Notes under the pieces: model-generated
Told to the model about the DNA's origin: nothing
The model's database searches: none
The model's input: the letters and a program-made list of their open reading frames with translations, nothing else
Part shown: positions 1 to 8,126 of the stretch, in pieces
How positions within the stretch are numbered: the stretch's first letter is position 1
Layout of the letters: every line of letters begins with the position of its first letter
Assembly: GCA_017303635.1 (NCBI GenBank)
Contig: JAFLCG010000001.1
Span: 186,001 to 250,000, forward strand
DNA length: 64,000 nucleotides
DNA from: Anaerolineae bacterium
GTDB taxonomy: Bacteria > Chloroflexota > Anaerolineae > Aggregatilineales > Phototrophicaceae
Reading direction: 5' to 3'
Program-made: the position numbers and the translations under genes

Positions 1-650
1 ACAATCGCTTTGTGATGCGTCGATTCCCGGAGAATCCCTCTGGCTGTTTGTGTGACCGCGGTCACGGTTCGGTTGATGGTCGGCTCTGCCCGCATGACGA
101 CTTCCAGATCGGGTGTGTCATGGCGGTGGTCAGCGGCATGGAACAGGGTGATCGCCGCCTCCGGTGAGAGCGCTCTGGCAGCTTCGATCCCCAGGCTCAG
201 GTTTGGCCCACCTTTCAGCGAGAGCAGAATAGGGCCTTCATTCGCCCACCCCTCACGGCCCACCAGAATTAAATCGGCTGGAACGGTTTGCAGCAGATCA
301 TTGGTCGCCATGCCGGCAGTTCGCTGGTTTGGGCCTGCCCACTGCAGCAGGACGCGGTTCGCGCCCGTTTGCTGAATCTCCTCAATGACTCGTTTGATGG
401 GTTCTGTGTCGACAAAAATGCGGAGGTCATCTTCGATGATGTCATGGCTGCTGGCGAAGGGGTTGAGCAGGTTACGCCACTGCTGCGCCTGGGTGACATA
501 TTCGCTGGCGGACTGGCCTTCTGGCACGAGGATCAAAGCCCGCAGCAACAGCGTGCCGGACTCTCCTGCCAGGTTTATCCCCACCTGAACCCACTTCTCA
601 ATATCGATCTGTGAGTCGTGTAGAACCAGCATGACGTGATTGTTGTTCAT
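1..650 (-). CDS. Universal-stress-protein-like protein, partial (C-terminus outside window)
   Basis: Reading the complement from an ATG at 650 gives an open frame that runs to the window edge without a stop, so only the first 216 or so residues are seen. It begins MNNNHVMLVLHDSQID and alternates hydrophobic strands and helices. Segments such as ADLILVGREGWANEG resemble the nucleotide-binding end of UspA folds, with a second Usp-like unit possibly starting after it. The ATG overlaps the stop of the glycosyltransferase (ATGA, 647-650), so the two are translationally coupled. Family assignment rests on general fold resemblance and is tentative; the role (stress response, ATP binding) is inferred. 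Confidence 0.6.
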   Translation of the reverse strand, partial: MNNNHVMLVLHDSQIDIEKWVQVGINLAGESGTLLLRALILVPEGQSASEYVTQAQQWRNLLNPFASSHDIIEDDLRIFVDTEPIKRVIEEIQQTGANRVLLQWAGPNQRTAGMATNDLLQTVPADLILVGREGWANEGPILLSLKGGPNLSLGIEAARALSPEAAITLFHAADHRHDTPDLEVVMRAEPTINRTVTAVTQTARGILRESTHHKAI

Positions 651-1891
651 AGAGCCTCCATCAATGGTAACCACTGCCCGGTAATGATTTGATCCCAACG
701 ATAGTTGTGACGGACGCGCAGGCTCAGGCGATAGGCCGTCGACTGACTCAGAGTCGACCAGATTCCTGCTGCAATTTCGGTGGGTTTTGACTCCGCCGGG
801 TGAAAGTAGAAGGCATCCGCCTGAGCGGTGTGCCGGAGCGGGGGGATATCCGCACAGAAGATCGGCAGGCGGGCTAGCCCGGCCTCCAGAATCGGGATGC
901 CAAAACCTTCCTGAGTGCTGGGAAAGAGCAGTCCATCGCTCAGTTGATACAGATTGCTCATGGTTGGATCGTCAATCCGCAACGGTACGCTGGTGTCCGG
1001 CCCGGCGGCGTAGAGAAAATGGGCATGTGGCTCCAACCCTAGGGTCTGCCGCAGTGATAACAGATTCTCCAGGTAAGCCAGATTGCTGGGGTTATGAGGC
1101 CCGGGTGGGCCCGTCACGATCAGGCGGCAGTCGATGGCGGTCTGCTGGCGCAGCGCGGCCAGAATCTGCAGGGCCATCTCCACGTTTTTACGGCGCGTCA
1201 AGCGCATGGGTGCCAGCAGGATCAAGTCGGCATCCATCAGGGCGAATTCATCGACCAGTGAGCGCGTGGTTTCGGTCCAGCCCCAGAAGGTGTCGACAGC
1301 GATGCCAGGTGTGATGACAGTGACGGCTTCGGCTTCGAGTCCCAGCAGGGTGGCTAGTTCCGCCTGCCGCGCAGGGGAGATGGTCACGTAGCGCACGCCC
1401 GGCCAGGCTTCCCGCAGCAGGTTCCAGGGATAGCCCGGGTAAAATTCGGCCTGGTACTGGGGATTGGTGGCGGCCAGGTCGGAACAGTAGGCGATTTGCC
1501 GGATGGGATGGGTTTCCCCGTACTGATGCAGGGCGGCGGTGAGCGCCAGGTTCTTATTCATGGTGTGGATGTTGTGGGCGATCAACACATCACAGTCAGC
1601 CAGCGCTTGATCCAGATAGGCCAGAATCTGGTCGCGCAGCGAATCGAAGGCGTCGGTAACTTGCCCAGCATCCAACTCCGCTTTGAGACTGAGTACATCG
1701 GGGTGGTTGGAACTAAAGAGGGGGTAAAAATGGGTTTCGATCGGTTCCGGTAGGGGTTCGCCCAGTCCACTGATGACGCGGACATGGACACCTGCCTGGG
1801 AGAGGCCTTGAGCCTGATAACCGATCATCGACTCGACGCCACCAATGATGGGTGGAGAGGCATAGTGGAGGATCGCTACTCGTTGAAGCAT
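647..1891 (-). CDS. Glycosyltransferase family 4 (GT-B fold)
   Basis: A 414-residue cytosolic or membrane-associated GT4 glycosyltransferase, expected to transfer a sugar from a nucleotide donor to a glycan or lipid acceptor. The N-terminus MLQRVAILHYASPPIIGGVE has the glycine-rich GT-B acceptor-domain start. The C-terminal half has the donor-binding signature around PSTQEGFGIPILEAGLARLP, including the conserved E of the EX7E motif. I chose the ATG at 1891 rather than an upstream one because GGACGAG lies just before it and the family homology starts there. It follows the small secreted protein by 13 bases and overlaps the stress-like gene by 4, so the three form an operon. Donor and acceptor are unknown. 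Confidence 0.9.
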   Translation of the reverse strand: MLQRVAILHYASPPIIGGVESMIGYQAQGLSQAGVHVRVISGLGEPLPEPIETHFYPLFSSNHPDVLSLKAELDAGQVTDAFDSLRDQILAYLDQALADCDVLIAHNIHTMNKNLALTAALHQYGETHPIRQIAYCSDLAATNPQYQAEFYPGYPWNLLREAWPGVRYVTISPARQAELATLLGLEAEAVTVITPGIAVDTFWGWTETTRSLVDEFALMDADLILLAPMRLTRRKNVEMALQILAALRQQTAIDCRLIVTGPPGPHNPSNLAYLENLLSLRQTLGLEPHAHFLYAAGPDTSVPLRIDDPTMSNLYQLSDGLLFPSTQEGFGIPILEAGLARLPIFCADIPPLRHTAQADAFYFHPAESKPTEIAAGIWSTLSQSTAYRLSLRVRHNYRWDQIITGQWLPLMEAL

Positions 1892-1904
1892 GAATCTCGT
1901 CCTT

Positions 1905-2312
1905 TCACCAGAACTGAATGATGAAGCGATTGAAAGTGAGTTCGTGATGGCGTGCGCCGCGTTCACGGTGCCATCTCAACCGATGGGTTCGCGCAGGGTC
2001 ACTGGTCTGTGCGGTAAACATGCTGACTTCAAAGGCGGAATCCGAATTATCGGTGACGATAATCCGTGGCGGCGGCAGAGCGCGCACCCGACGTGGAATA
2101 CAGTGGCTACTCTGGTGGCGTGGTTCCCGCAGGCGACTGGCTTCGGTCTTGCAACCGGATTGGATGGCTACCTGCGCGCGGGCATGGTGAATGGTCAGAC
2201 TGCTAAAGGATGTAATGAGGATACTTAACAGCAGAATCAGCCGGACTCCATAGCGGCTGGCACGCTGGCTTAACGGGATGGGAAAAGTGTTGATCGATAT
2301 GCGTTCGGTCAT
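1905..2312 (-). CDS. Small secreted or membrane-anchored hypothetical protein
   Basis: This 135-residue frame starts MTERISINTFPIPLSQ and has a basic stretch followed by a strong hydrophobic segment (about residues 24-46) ending in AQ, which looks like a signal peptide or anchor. The mature part is basic, rich in Arg and His, and matches no family I recognise. Its stop lies 13 bases before the GT4 start codon, which is the main argument that it is a real operon member. Composition of the mature part is unusual, so a frameshifted remnant is possible. The alternative upstream ATG at 2381 is less likely because it would place 23 residues before the signal. Confidence 0.45.
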   Translation of the reverse strand: MTERISINTFPIPLSQRASRYGVRLILLLSILITSFSSLTIHHARAQVAIQSGCKTEASRLREPRHQSSHCIPRRVRALPPPRIIVTDNSDSAFEVSMFTAQTSDPARTHRLRWHRERGARHHELTFNRFIIQFW

Positions 2313-2408
2313 CACCACAGGGCTATATAAGACTACACAGGACGGGATGTGGGACAGGCTGATAGAACGCGATAGTACCACATCCCTTATGGCGTTGCAC
2401 GCGAATCG

Positions 2409-3647
2409 TTAACGATAACTGTAATGTTGCGGCAATTCTGCTGGTGTGACTGCCTTGGGTTGAGGCCAGAAGAATGCCCGCCGGATGTAGCGCTCGGCGC
2501 GGATCATCCCCAGGGTGTAGCGGCAGATGCCTTCCTTCACGAGCGCTGCCGCTCGCCCTGTGACGATCTGCCGAGTCGGTCGGTCATCCGGGGAAACCAT
2601 CTGTACCAGCCCATCCCGCCGACCGAGGCTGATGCACCGTAACTGAAAGCCGAAACGGAATGGTTTCCAGGGTTGGCCTGCCAGGTCTGCCGCCAGTTGA
2701 TCGGCGACATAAGCTCCCATCGGCATGGCACTTACACAGCCCATACGGAGCGTACCCCAGGGAAGATCAACGGCGGCCGAGTCGCCTACGACCTGGATCG
2801 AATCGTGACCGAGTGCGCGGAGTGCCGAGTCGACCTGAACCTGACCTCTCTGATTGACCGCTAGTCCGGCCTCCCGCGCCAGTGGTGGGGTGACAAAACC
2901 GGCTGTCCACAGGCAGGCATCAAACGATATTTCGCGTCCATCGGCTGAGAGAATCCGTCCAGCTTCGAGCCGTTCAACGCGGGTGTGTTCCAGCAGGGCA
3001 ATGCCCAGTCGGGAGAAGGTCGCCCGTAAGTGACCTTGTCCCCCTGTGGAAAGGTCGCTGCCCAGGACTCCGCTGGTGACCAGAGTCATGCGTAATGCCG
3101 GGAAGGCTGAAGCCAGTTCAGTGACGGTCTCAATTGCGGTCAGTCCGCTGCCGACCACCGCCAGATGTCCACCACGGTCGGCCAGCCCCGGCAGTTGGGC
3201 GCGGAGGGCCTCCGCCGATGGGCCTTCGAGGGTGGAACTGTGTTCGGCGACGCCGGGGATGCTCCAACGGTCTGTGTGGCTGCCCAGCGCATAGACCAAT
3301 CGATCATAGGAAATCTCACCTTGGACATCCCTGTCCAAAAGGAGAGGAGACTTAGAGGGAGTGGCTGCGCTATGCTCGATATGCAATTTTTTGGCAGCCA
3401 GATCGAGCGAGGTCATGCGCGCGTTGATGAACTCAACACCGGTACCTTGTAGCAATCGTGGCAGGGGATGAGCCGCCAGCGGCCGGCCACTCAGCCATTC
3501 ATGCAGTCGGATGCGCTCGATGAAGTGATCGCCCGCGTTGACCAGTGTAATCCGGGCCTGATCCCGGCGGGTCTGTCGGGCGAGGCGGATGGCGCAGAGC
3601 AGCCCGGCATAACCCGCGCCGACGATGACGATGTGTTTGGCAGTCAT
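2409..3647 (-). CDS. NAD(P)/FAD-dependent oxidoreductase, NDH-2-like
   Basis: A 412-residue two-dinucleotide-fold flavoprotein of the pyridine nucleotide-disulfide oxidoreductase superfamily. The FAD site is the N-terminal IVIVGAGYAGLLCAIRLA; the NAD(P)H-binding glycine motif is VVGSGLTAIETVTELA near residue 165; a C-terminal VVGDSAAVDLP segment matches the second FAD contact. There is no CxxC redox pair, which fits type II NADH:quinone dehydrogenase or FSP1-like enzymes that pass electrons to quinone at the membrane. It is divergent from the response regulator/thioredoxin-reductase fusion across a 181-bp spacer, so both may respond to redox state. Exact acceptor is unknown. Confidence 0.85.
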   Translation of the reverse strand: MTAKHIVIVGAGYAGLLCAIRLARQTRRDQARITLVNAGDHFIERIRLHEWLSGRPLAAHPLPRLLQGTGVEFINARMTSLDLAAKKLHIEHSAATPSKSPLLLDRDVQGEISYDRLVYALGSHTDRWSIPGVAEHSSTLEGPSAEALRAQLPGLADRGGHLAVVGSGLTAIETVTELASAFPALRMTLVTSGVLGSDLSTGGQGHLRATFSRLGIALLEHTRVERLEAGRILSADGREISFDACLWTAGFVTPPLAREAGLAVNQRGQVQVDSALRALGHDSIQVVGDSAAVDLPWGTLRMGCVSAMPMGAYVADQLAADLAGQPWKPFRFGFQLRCISLGRRDGLVQMVSPDDRPTRQIVTGRAAALVKEGICRYTLGMIRAERYIRRAFFWPQPKAVTPAELPQHYSYR

Positions 3648-3828
3648 GAGTCAGTCTCCATAGTGTGTTCAGTCTCACTACAGAAGACGAATGAGGGGTC
3701 ACTTTTGTGACCGGGAGGGGGATGAGTTCGGCCTGAGCATTTCTGGACATCACTTTACCTGTTGTTACAATCGTTGACTTCGACCGCATAAATCTCCGTC
3801 CGTTGGATAATCGAAAGTAACTCGCCGT

Positions 3829-5496
3829 ATGGCCAATAAACCGATCATCCTGACCGTTGATGATGACCCCGCTGTGCTGGGTGCCATCGCCCGTGACCTG
3901 CGTCAACGCTACGGCGAACACTACCGCATCATCCGTGCAGACTCGGCTGAGTCCGCACTGGGTACCTTGCGGGAACTCAAAGGCCGCAATGAAGTCGTGG
4001 CGCTGTTCCTGGTTGATCAGCGGATGCCGCAGATGGATGGTATCGGCTTCCTGCAGGAGGCGATCCCGTTCTACCCAGGCGCCAAACGCGCCCTCTTGAC
4101 GGCCTATGCCGATACCGAAGCCGCTATTCACGCCATCAATACCGTTGCTATCCATCATTACCTGCTCAAGCCCTGGGACCCGCCGACTGAGAAGCTGTAC
4201 CCGGTACTGGATGATTTGCTGGATGATTGGCAGGCGGATTATCGCCCGGCTTTCAGCGGTATTCGGCTGATCGGGCATCGCTGGTCAGCGGAGGCGCACA
4301 CGCTCAAGGACTTCATGGCCCGTAACCATATCCCCTATCAATACCTGGATGTGGAGAGCAATCCGGCAGCACCGCTCTTGCTGGAACAAATCGGTATGCT
4401 GAACGCACGCTTGCCGCTGGTCATTTATGCCGATGGCGAGATGATGGAAGCGCCGGAGCCGCTAGCGCTGGCGAGCAAGGTCGGCTTACAGACCCGCCCG
4501 CTGCAACAGTTTTATGATGTTGCTATCGTCGGGGGTGGTCCGGCGGGCTTGGCGGCTGCCGTCTATGCTGCTTCGGAGGGACTCCGCACGGTCATGATCG
4601 AGCGCGAAGCGCCGGGTGGTCAGGCGGGTACGAGTTCACGGATTGAAAATTACCTGGGCTTCCCCAGCGGAATCAGCGGGGGCGAACTGGCACGGCGGGC
4701 GGTCGACCAGGCCAAGCGCTTTGGCGTGGAAATCCTCGCGCCTCAGGAAGCCCAAAAGCTGGATGTGGATGGCCCCTACCGCTTCATCACGCTGGGCGAT
4801 GGCGTGCAGATCGCCAGCCACGCCTTGATCGTGGCGGTCGGGCTGGAATACAGCCAGCTCGATATCCCGGGCATTGATTCCCTCTACGGCAAGGGGGTCT
4901 ATTACGGCGCTTCGTTGACCGAGGCGCTCAGTTGCAAGGATCAGACAGTGGTCATCGTCGGGGCGGGCAACTCTGCCGGACAGGCCGCCGTCTATCTGGC
5001 GCAGACCTCGGCCCGCGTCATCATTCTGGTACGGGGCGACTCGCTGGGGGCCAAGATGTCCCACTATTTGGTGGAACGCATCGAACGGACACCGAATATT
5101 GAAGTCCGCCTCAACAGCGTGCCGACGGAAGTCTTCGGGCGTGACCATTTGGAAACCGTGACGATCTGTCACGTGCCGGATTCTCGGCAGGACGTGGTAG
5201 AAGCCGCCGGTCTGTTCGTGTTTATCGGGGCGCGCCCCGGCACGGATTGGTTGGCAAACCATGTCCAGCGTGACCGCCATGGCTTCATCCCAACCGGTCC
5301 ATCGCTGATTGAGAACGGGAAGCCACCGCGTGCCTGGCCGCTGGAGCGTGCGCCGTTCCTGCTGGAAGCGAGCGTTCCCGGCGTCTTTGTGGTCGGTGAT
5401 GCGCGGTCGAACTCGGTCAAGCGGGTGGCTTCTGCGGTGGGCGAAGGTTCGATTGCGGTGCAGTTTGTGCACCAATATCTGGCGGAGGTGCGTTGA
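3829..5496 (+). CDS. Fused response regulator / thioredoxin-reductase-like protein
   Basis: A 555-residue fusion. Residues 1-135 are a receiver domain with acidic cluster D11-D13, phospho-acceptor D63 (LFLVDQRMPQMDG), T91 and K114. Residues 140-220 look like a thioredoxin/glutaredoxin fold without a CxxC. From 228 on is a thioredoxin-reductase-like flavoprotein with FAD motif GGGPAG (235-240) and NAD motif VGAGNSAG (378-385). The redox-active CxxC expected between these is absent: the region reads YYGASLTEALSCKDQ. Known fused RR/TrxR proteins often lack it too. Its stop overlaps the start of the histidine kinase (TGATG), so that kinase is the obvious phospho-donor. I infer a phosphorylation-controlled NAD(P)H oxidase or redox sensor. 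Confidence 0.92.
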   Translation: MANKPIILTVDDDPAVLGAIARDLRQRYGEHYRIIRADSAESALGTLRELKGRNEVVALFLVDQRMPQMDGIGFLQEAIPFYPGAKRALLTAYADTEAAIHAINTVAIHHYLLKPWDPPTEKLYPVLDDLLDDWQADYRPAFSGIRLIGHRWSAEAHTLKDFMARNHIPYQYLDVESNPAAPLLLEQIGMLNARLPLVIYADGEMMEAPEPLALASKVGLQTRPLQQFYDVAIVGGGPAGLAAAVYAASEGLRTVMIEREAPGGQAGTSSRIENYLGFPSGISGGELARRAVDQAKRFGVEILAPQEAQKLDVDGPYRFITLGDGVQIASHALIVAVGLEYSQLDIPGIDSLYGKGVYYGASLTEALSCKDQTVVIVGAGNSAGQAAVYLAQTSARVIILVRGDSLGAKMSHYLVERIERTPNIEVRLNSVPTEVFGRDHLETVTICHVPDSRQDVVEAAGLFVFIGARPGTDWLANHVQRDRHGFIPTGPSLIENGKPPRAWPLERAPFLLEASVPGVFVVGDARSNSVKRVASAVGEGSIAVQFVHQYLAEVR

Positions 5497-6872
5497 TGGA
5501 TCCACGCCATGATATTGAACTCTTTGCCGGCGTGAGCGACTCCGAATATCAGTGGATGCTTGCCAACAGCCATGATCTGCGTCTGGAAGTCGGGGAGTAT
5601 TTCATCCGCGAGGGTGAAACCGGTACCCGCTTCTATGTGGTGCTGGAGGGTGAGATGCAAATCCAGCGTGTGCTGGATGGCGTCCCAACCATCATGGGGA
5701 CGACCCCGCGCGGCATCATCGGTGGGGAGATCACGCTGCTCCTGCAAATCCCGTCGCCCATGAGCGCCCAGGCGATTCTGCCCACGCAGCTGATGGTCTT
5801 CGAGGAAGCGGCCTTCCGCGCCCTGGTGGCCCAGGTGCCTGTGGTCGGGGCGCGGATTTTGCAGATCGGCACTGACCGCATCGCTAATACCACCTCGCGC
5901 CGGGTGCAGCAGGAGAAAATGGCTGCGCTGGGCAAGCTTTCCGCGGGATTGGCCCATGAACTGAATAATCCGGCGGCCGCAGCACGCCGCTCTGCCAGCA
6001 GCCTGCGGGAATTGCTGCCCACGCTCCAGCGCCACAGTATTGACCTGTGCGCCTCCGGCCTGCACGCCCAGCAATTGAACATGCTGCTCGTCTTCCAGCA
6101 GGATGTGATTCAGCACCGGGCCGATGTCAAAGTGCTTTCTCCGCTGGAGCAAAGCGACCGCGAAGATGAGTTGGCTGATTGGCTGGATGAGCTTGGCTTT
6201 GCCGATGGGTATGCCATGGCCCCGGTCTTCAGTGCGGGCGGCATCCGCCGGGATGACCTCCAGGACTTACTGACTCACTTCCCTGAGAGCGCCTCCATCT
6301 ACATCCTCAACTGGCTGAAGACCGCGCTGGAGGTGGCCGACCTGCTCTATGAGGTAGATGACGGCACCCGGCGTATATCCGAGCTGGTCGGGGCGGTCAA
6401 GGAATATACCTACATGGATCAGGCTCCGCTCCAGCCGGTGGATATTCATCGTGGGTTGGATAACACCCTGCGCGTGCTGAACCACAAGCTCAAGTCGATC
6501 ACTGTCCAGCGCGAGTATGACCTGAACCTGCCCCACCTGATGGGGCGTGGTGGTGAACTCAACCAGGTGTGGACGAACCTGATCGACAACGCGATTGATG
6601 CGATGAAGGGTAAAGGGACGCTGCGGCTCATCACCCGGCTGGAAAACGCCTACGCCATGATCGAAGTCAACGACAGCGGCACCGGCATCCCGCCCGAGGT
6701 GATGTCGCGCTTGTTCGAGCCATTCTTCACGACCAAGCCGGTAGGCCAGGGGACAGGGCTGGGGTTGGATGTGACCTACCGCATCATTCAACAGCACAAC
6801 GGCAGCATCGATGTCCAGTCACATCCGGGGGAGACTCGTTTTATCGTGCGGCTGCCGCTACAAGGCGTGTAG
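5496..6872 (+). CDS. Cyclic-nucleotide-domain sensor histidine kinase
   Basis: A 458-residue soluble kinase. Residues 10-125 form a cNMP-binding beta-barrel (EGETGTRFYVVLEGEMQIQR). It is followed by a HisKA dimerisation helix with the phospho-accepting His at about 154 (GLAHELNNPA), a long helical insert, and a HATPase_c domain with N box LIDNAIDAM, G1 box NDSGTGIP and G2 box GQGTGLGL. I use the ATG at 5496; a TTG directly before it is also in frame. The one-base overlap with the response regulator fusion indicates coupled translation and a cognate pair. The ligand of the cNMP domain cannot be told from sequence. Confidence 0.93.
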   Translation: MDPRHDIELFAGVSDSEYQWMLANSHDLRLEVGEYFIREGETGTRFYVVLEGEMQIQRVLDGVPTIMGTTPRGIIGGEITLLLQIPSPMSAQAILPTQLMVFEEAAFRALVAQVPVVGARILQIGTDRIANTTSRRVQQEKMAALGKLSAGLAHELNNPAAAARRSASSLRELLPTLQRHSIDLCASGLHAQQLNMLLVFQQDVIQHRADVKVLSPLEQSDREDELADWLDELGFADGYAMAPVFSAGGIRRDDLQDLLTHFPESASIYILNWLKTALEVADLLYEVDDGTRRISELVGAVKEYTYMDQAPLQPVDIHRGLDNTLRVLNHKLKSITVQREYDLNLPHLMGRGGELNQVWTNLIDNAIDAMKGKGTLRLITRLENAYAMIEVNDSGTGIPPEVMSRLFEPFFTTKPVGQGTGLGLDVTYRIIQQHNGSIDVQSHPGETRFIVRLPLQGV

Positions 6873-6957
6873 CCGGAACGCTCAGGGGCGAAAAAGCTTG
6901 GCGACTATGCTTTGAGCAACGACTTGGGTTGACCGCTGTTCTGAAGGTTTAAACATA

Positions 6958-6992
6958 AATGGCTGTGGTGGAACTGCTCCACCACAGCCATT
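6958..6992. terminator. Bidirectional rho-independent terminator
   Basis: A perfect 15-bp stem (AAATGGCTGTGGTGG and its complement) around a 5-base loop lies between the convergent kinase and PCuAC genes. An A-rich stretch precedes it and a T-containing stretch follows, so it can end transcripts from both sides. Confidence 0.75.
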
Positions 6993-7017
6993 CGCTTTTC
7001 GCTGAATGAGCGAGGGC

Positions 7018-8034
7018 TTACATGCCCGCCATCATGCCATCATAAATCGGGGCGGCAATCGTCAGGCTGGCACCGGACTCGAAGTTCAGGGTCACCGGGA
7101 TGGCGCTACCGGGAACCAGTGGCATGGTCAGTTCCAGCAGCATGACATGCAGGCCGCCCGGTTGCAGACGCACACCCTCTTCGACCGGCAGCAGGATCCC
7201 ACCCTCAACCGGGTTCATCTGCATGACGTTATCGACCATCTTGGACTCGTGGATTTCCACCAGTCCTGCGGCGGGCGAACTGGCGCTCACCAGACGGTCT
7301 TCCGCTTCGCCCTCATTCCGCAGCACCATATACACGGCGCTGACATCGGACATGCTCATGCCGCTTTCCGGGGTAGCGGCCATATTGCCCATGTCCATCG
7401 CGGCGACGGTCGGGCGCGCCCAGGCACCCTGGACCAGGATGCTGTCATTCACGGCCGGTGCTTCCATCTGGACCAGCGCGCCAATCACGATGTTCAGGGG
7501 TTCGCCGGTGGCATTGCCATCTTCGCCGAGGGTTTCAAAGGTCAGGGTCATCTGGATGGCGCTATTCGCAACCAGGGGCATCATCAGATTTTCCAACATG
7601 ATGTGCAGGCCGCCCGGCTGGAGCACTGCCGCTTCACCATGATGAATGGTGATGCCACCCTCAACCGGGTTCATCTGGGCCACATTATCAACGATCTTGG
7701 TTTCATGGATGGTGACCATCTCTGCCACCGGGCTGCTGGCCCCAACCAGGCGAATCGTCGCTTCTCCAAAGTTCTGGATTGTCATGTAGGCACCGCTGAC
7801 GCCGCCCATGTCCATCCCGCCCATGCTGCTGTGATCCATCCCGCCCATCCCACCGGCTTCCGGTGTGGATTCCGGCATTTCCATTCCCGCCATATCCATG
7901 GCCGTGGGGCGTGCCCAGGCTCCCGTGACGAAGATGGCATCGACTCCTTCCAGATCACCATGGGCCGTGACGACCACCGCTGACAGCATGAGCACCAGGC
8001 TAATACAGAGCAGACACATCCATTTGCGTTGCAT
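7018..8034 (-). CDS. Secreted protein with two PCu(A)C copper-chaperone domains
   Basis: A 338-residue exported protein with a signal peptide (LCISLVLMLSAVVVTA) and two PCuAC (DUF461) domains, each starting GAWARPT. Each carries the copper-site pattern IHE-x(9)-MNPVEGG and, about 21 residues on, LQPGGLH(I/V)ML, giving the His/Met ligands known to bind Cu(I). A Met/His-rich loop (GGMGGMDHSSMGGMDMGG) in repeat one and a shorter one in repeat two add likely copper ligands. PCuAC proteins deliver copper to cytochrome oxidase Cu-A or buffer it in the envelope. The start at 8034 follows AAGGAG by eight bases. Two domains in one chain is less usual than one. Confidence 0.9.
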   Translation of the reverse strand: MQRKWMCLLCISLVLMLSAVVVTAHGDLEGVDAIFVTGAWARPTAMDMAGMEMPESTPEAGGMGGMDHSSMGGMDMGGVSGAYMTIQNFGEATIRLVGASSPVAEMVTIHETKIVDNVAQMNPVEGGITIHHGEAAVLQPGGLHIMLENLMMPLVANSAIQMTLTFETLGEDGNATGEPLNIVIGALVQMEAPAVNDSILVQGAWARPTVAAMDMGNMAATPESGMSMSDVSAVYMVLRNEGEAEDRLVSASSPAAGLVEIHESKMVDNVMQMNPVEGGILLPVEEGVRLQPGGLHVMLLELTMPLVPGSAIPVTLNFESGASLTIAAPIYDGMMAGM

Positions 8035-8126
8035 TGGTTGATAACTCCTTAAGTTCAAATGTTCTCATCCAATGTTAACGTGGCCGGCAACGGGCAGGTA
8101 TACGCCATTTGACGTAGATCACCAGG

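Noticed and set aside
4636..6152. Long minus-strand ORFs under the response regulator fusion and kinase
   Set aside because: Shadows of well-supported plus-strand genes; compositions rich in His/Arg/Gln as expected from antisense frames.
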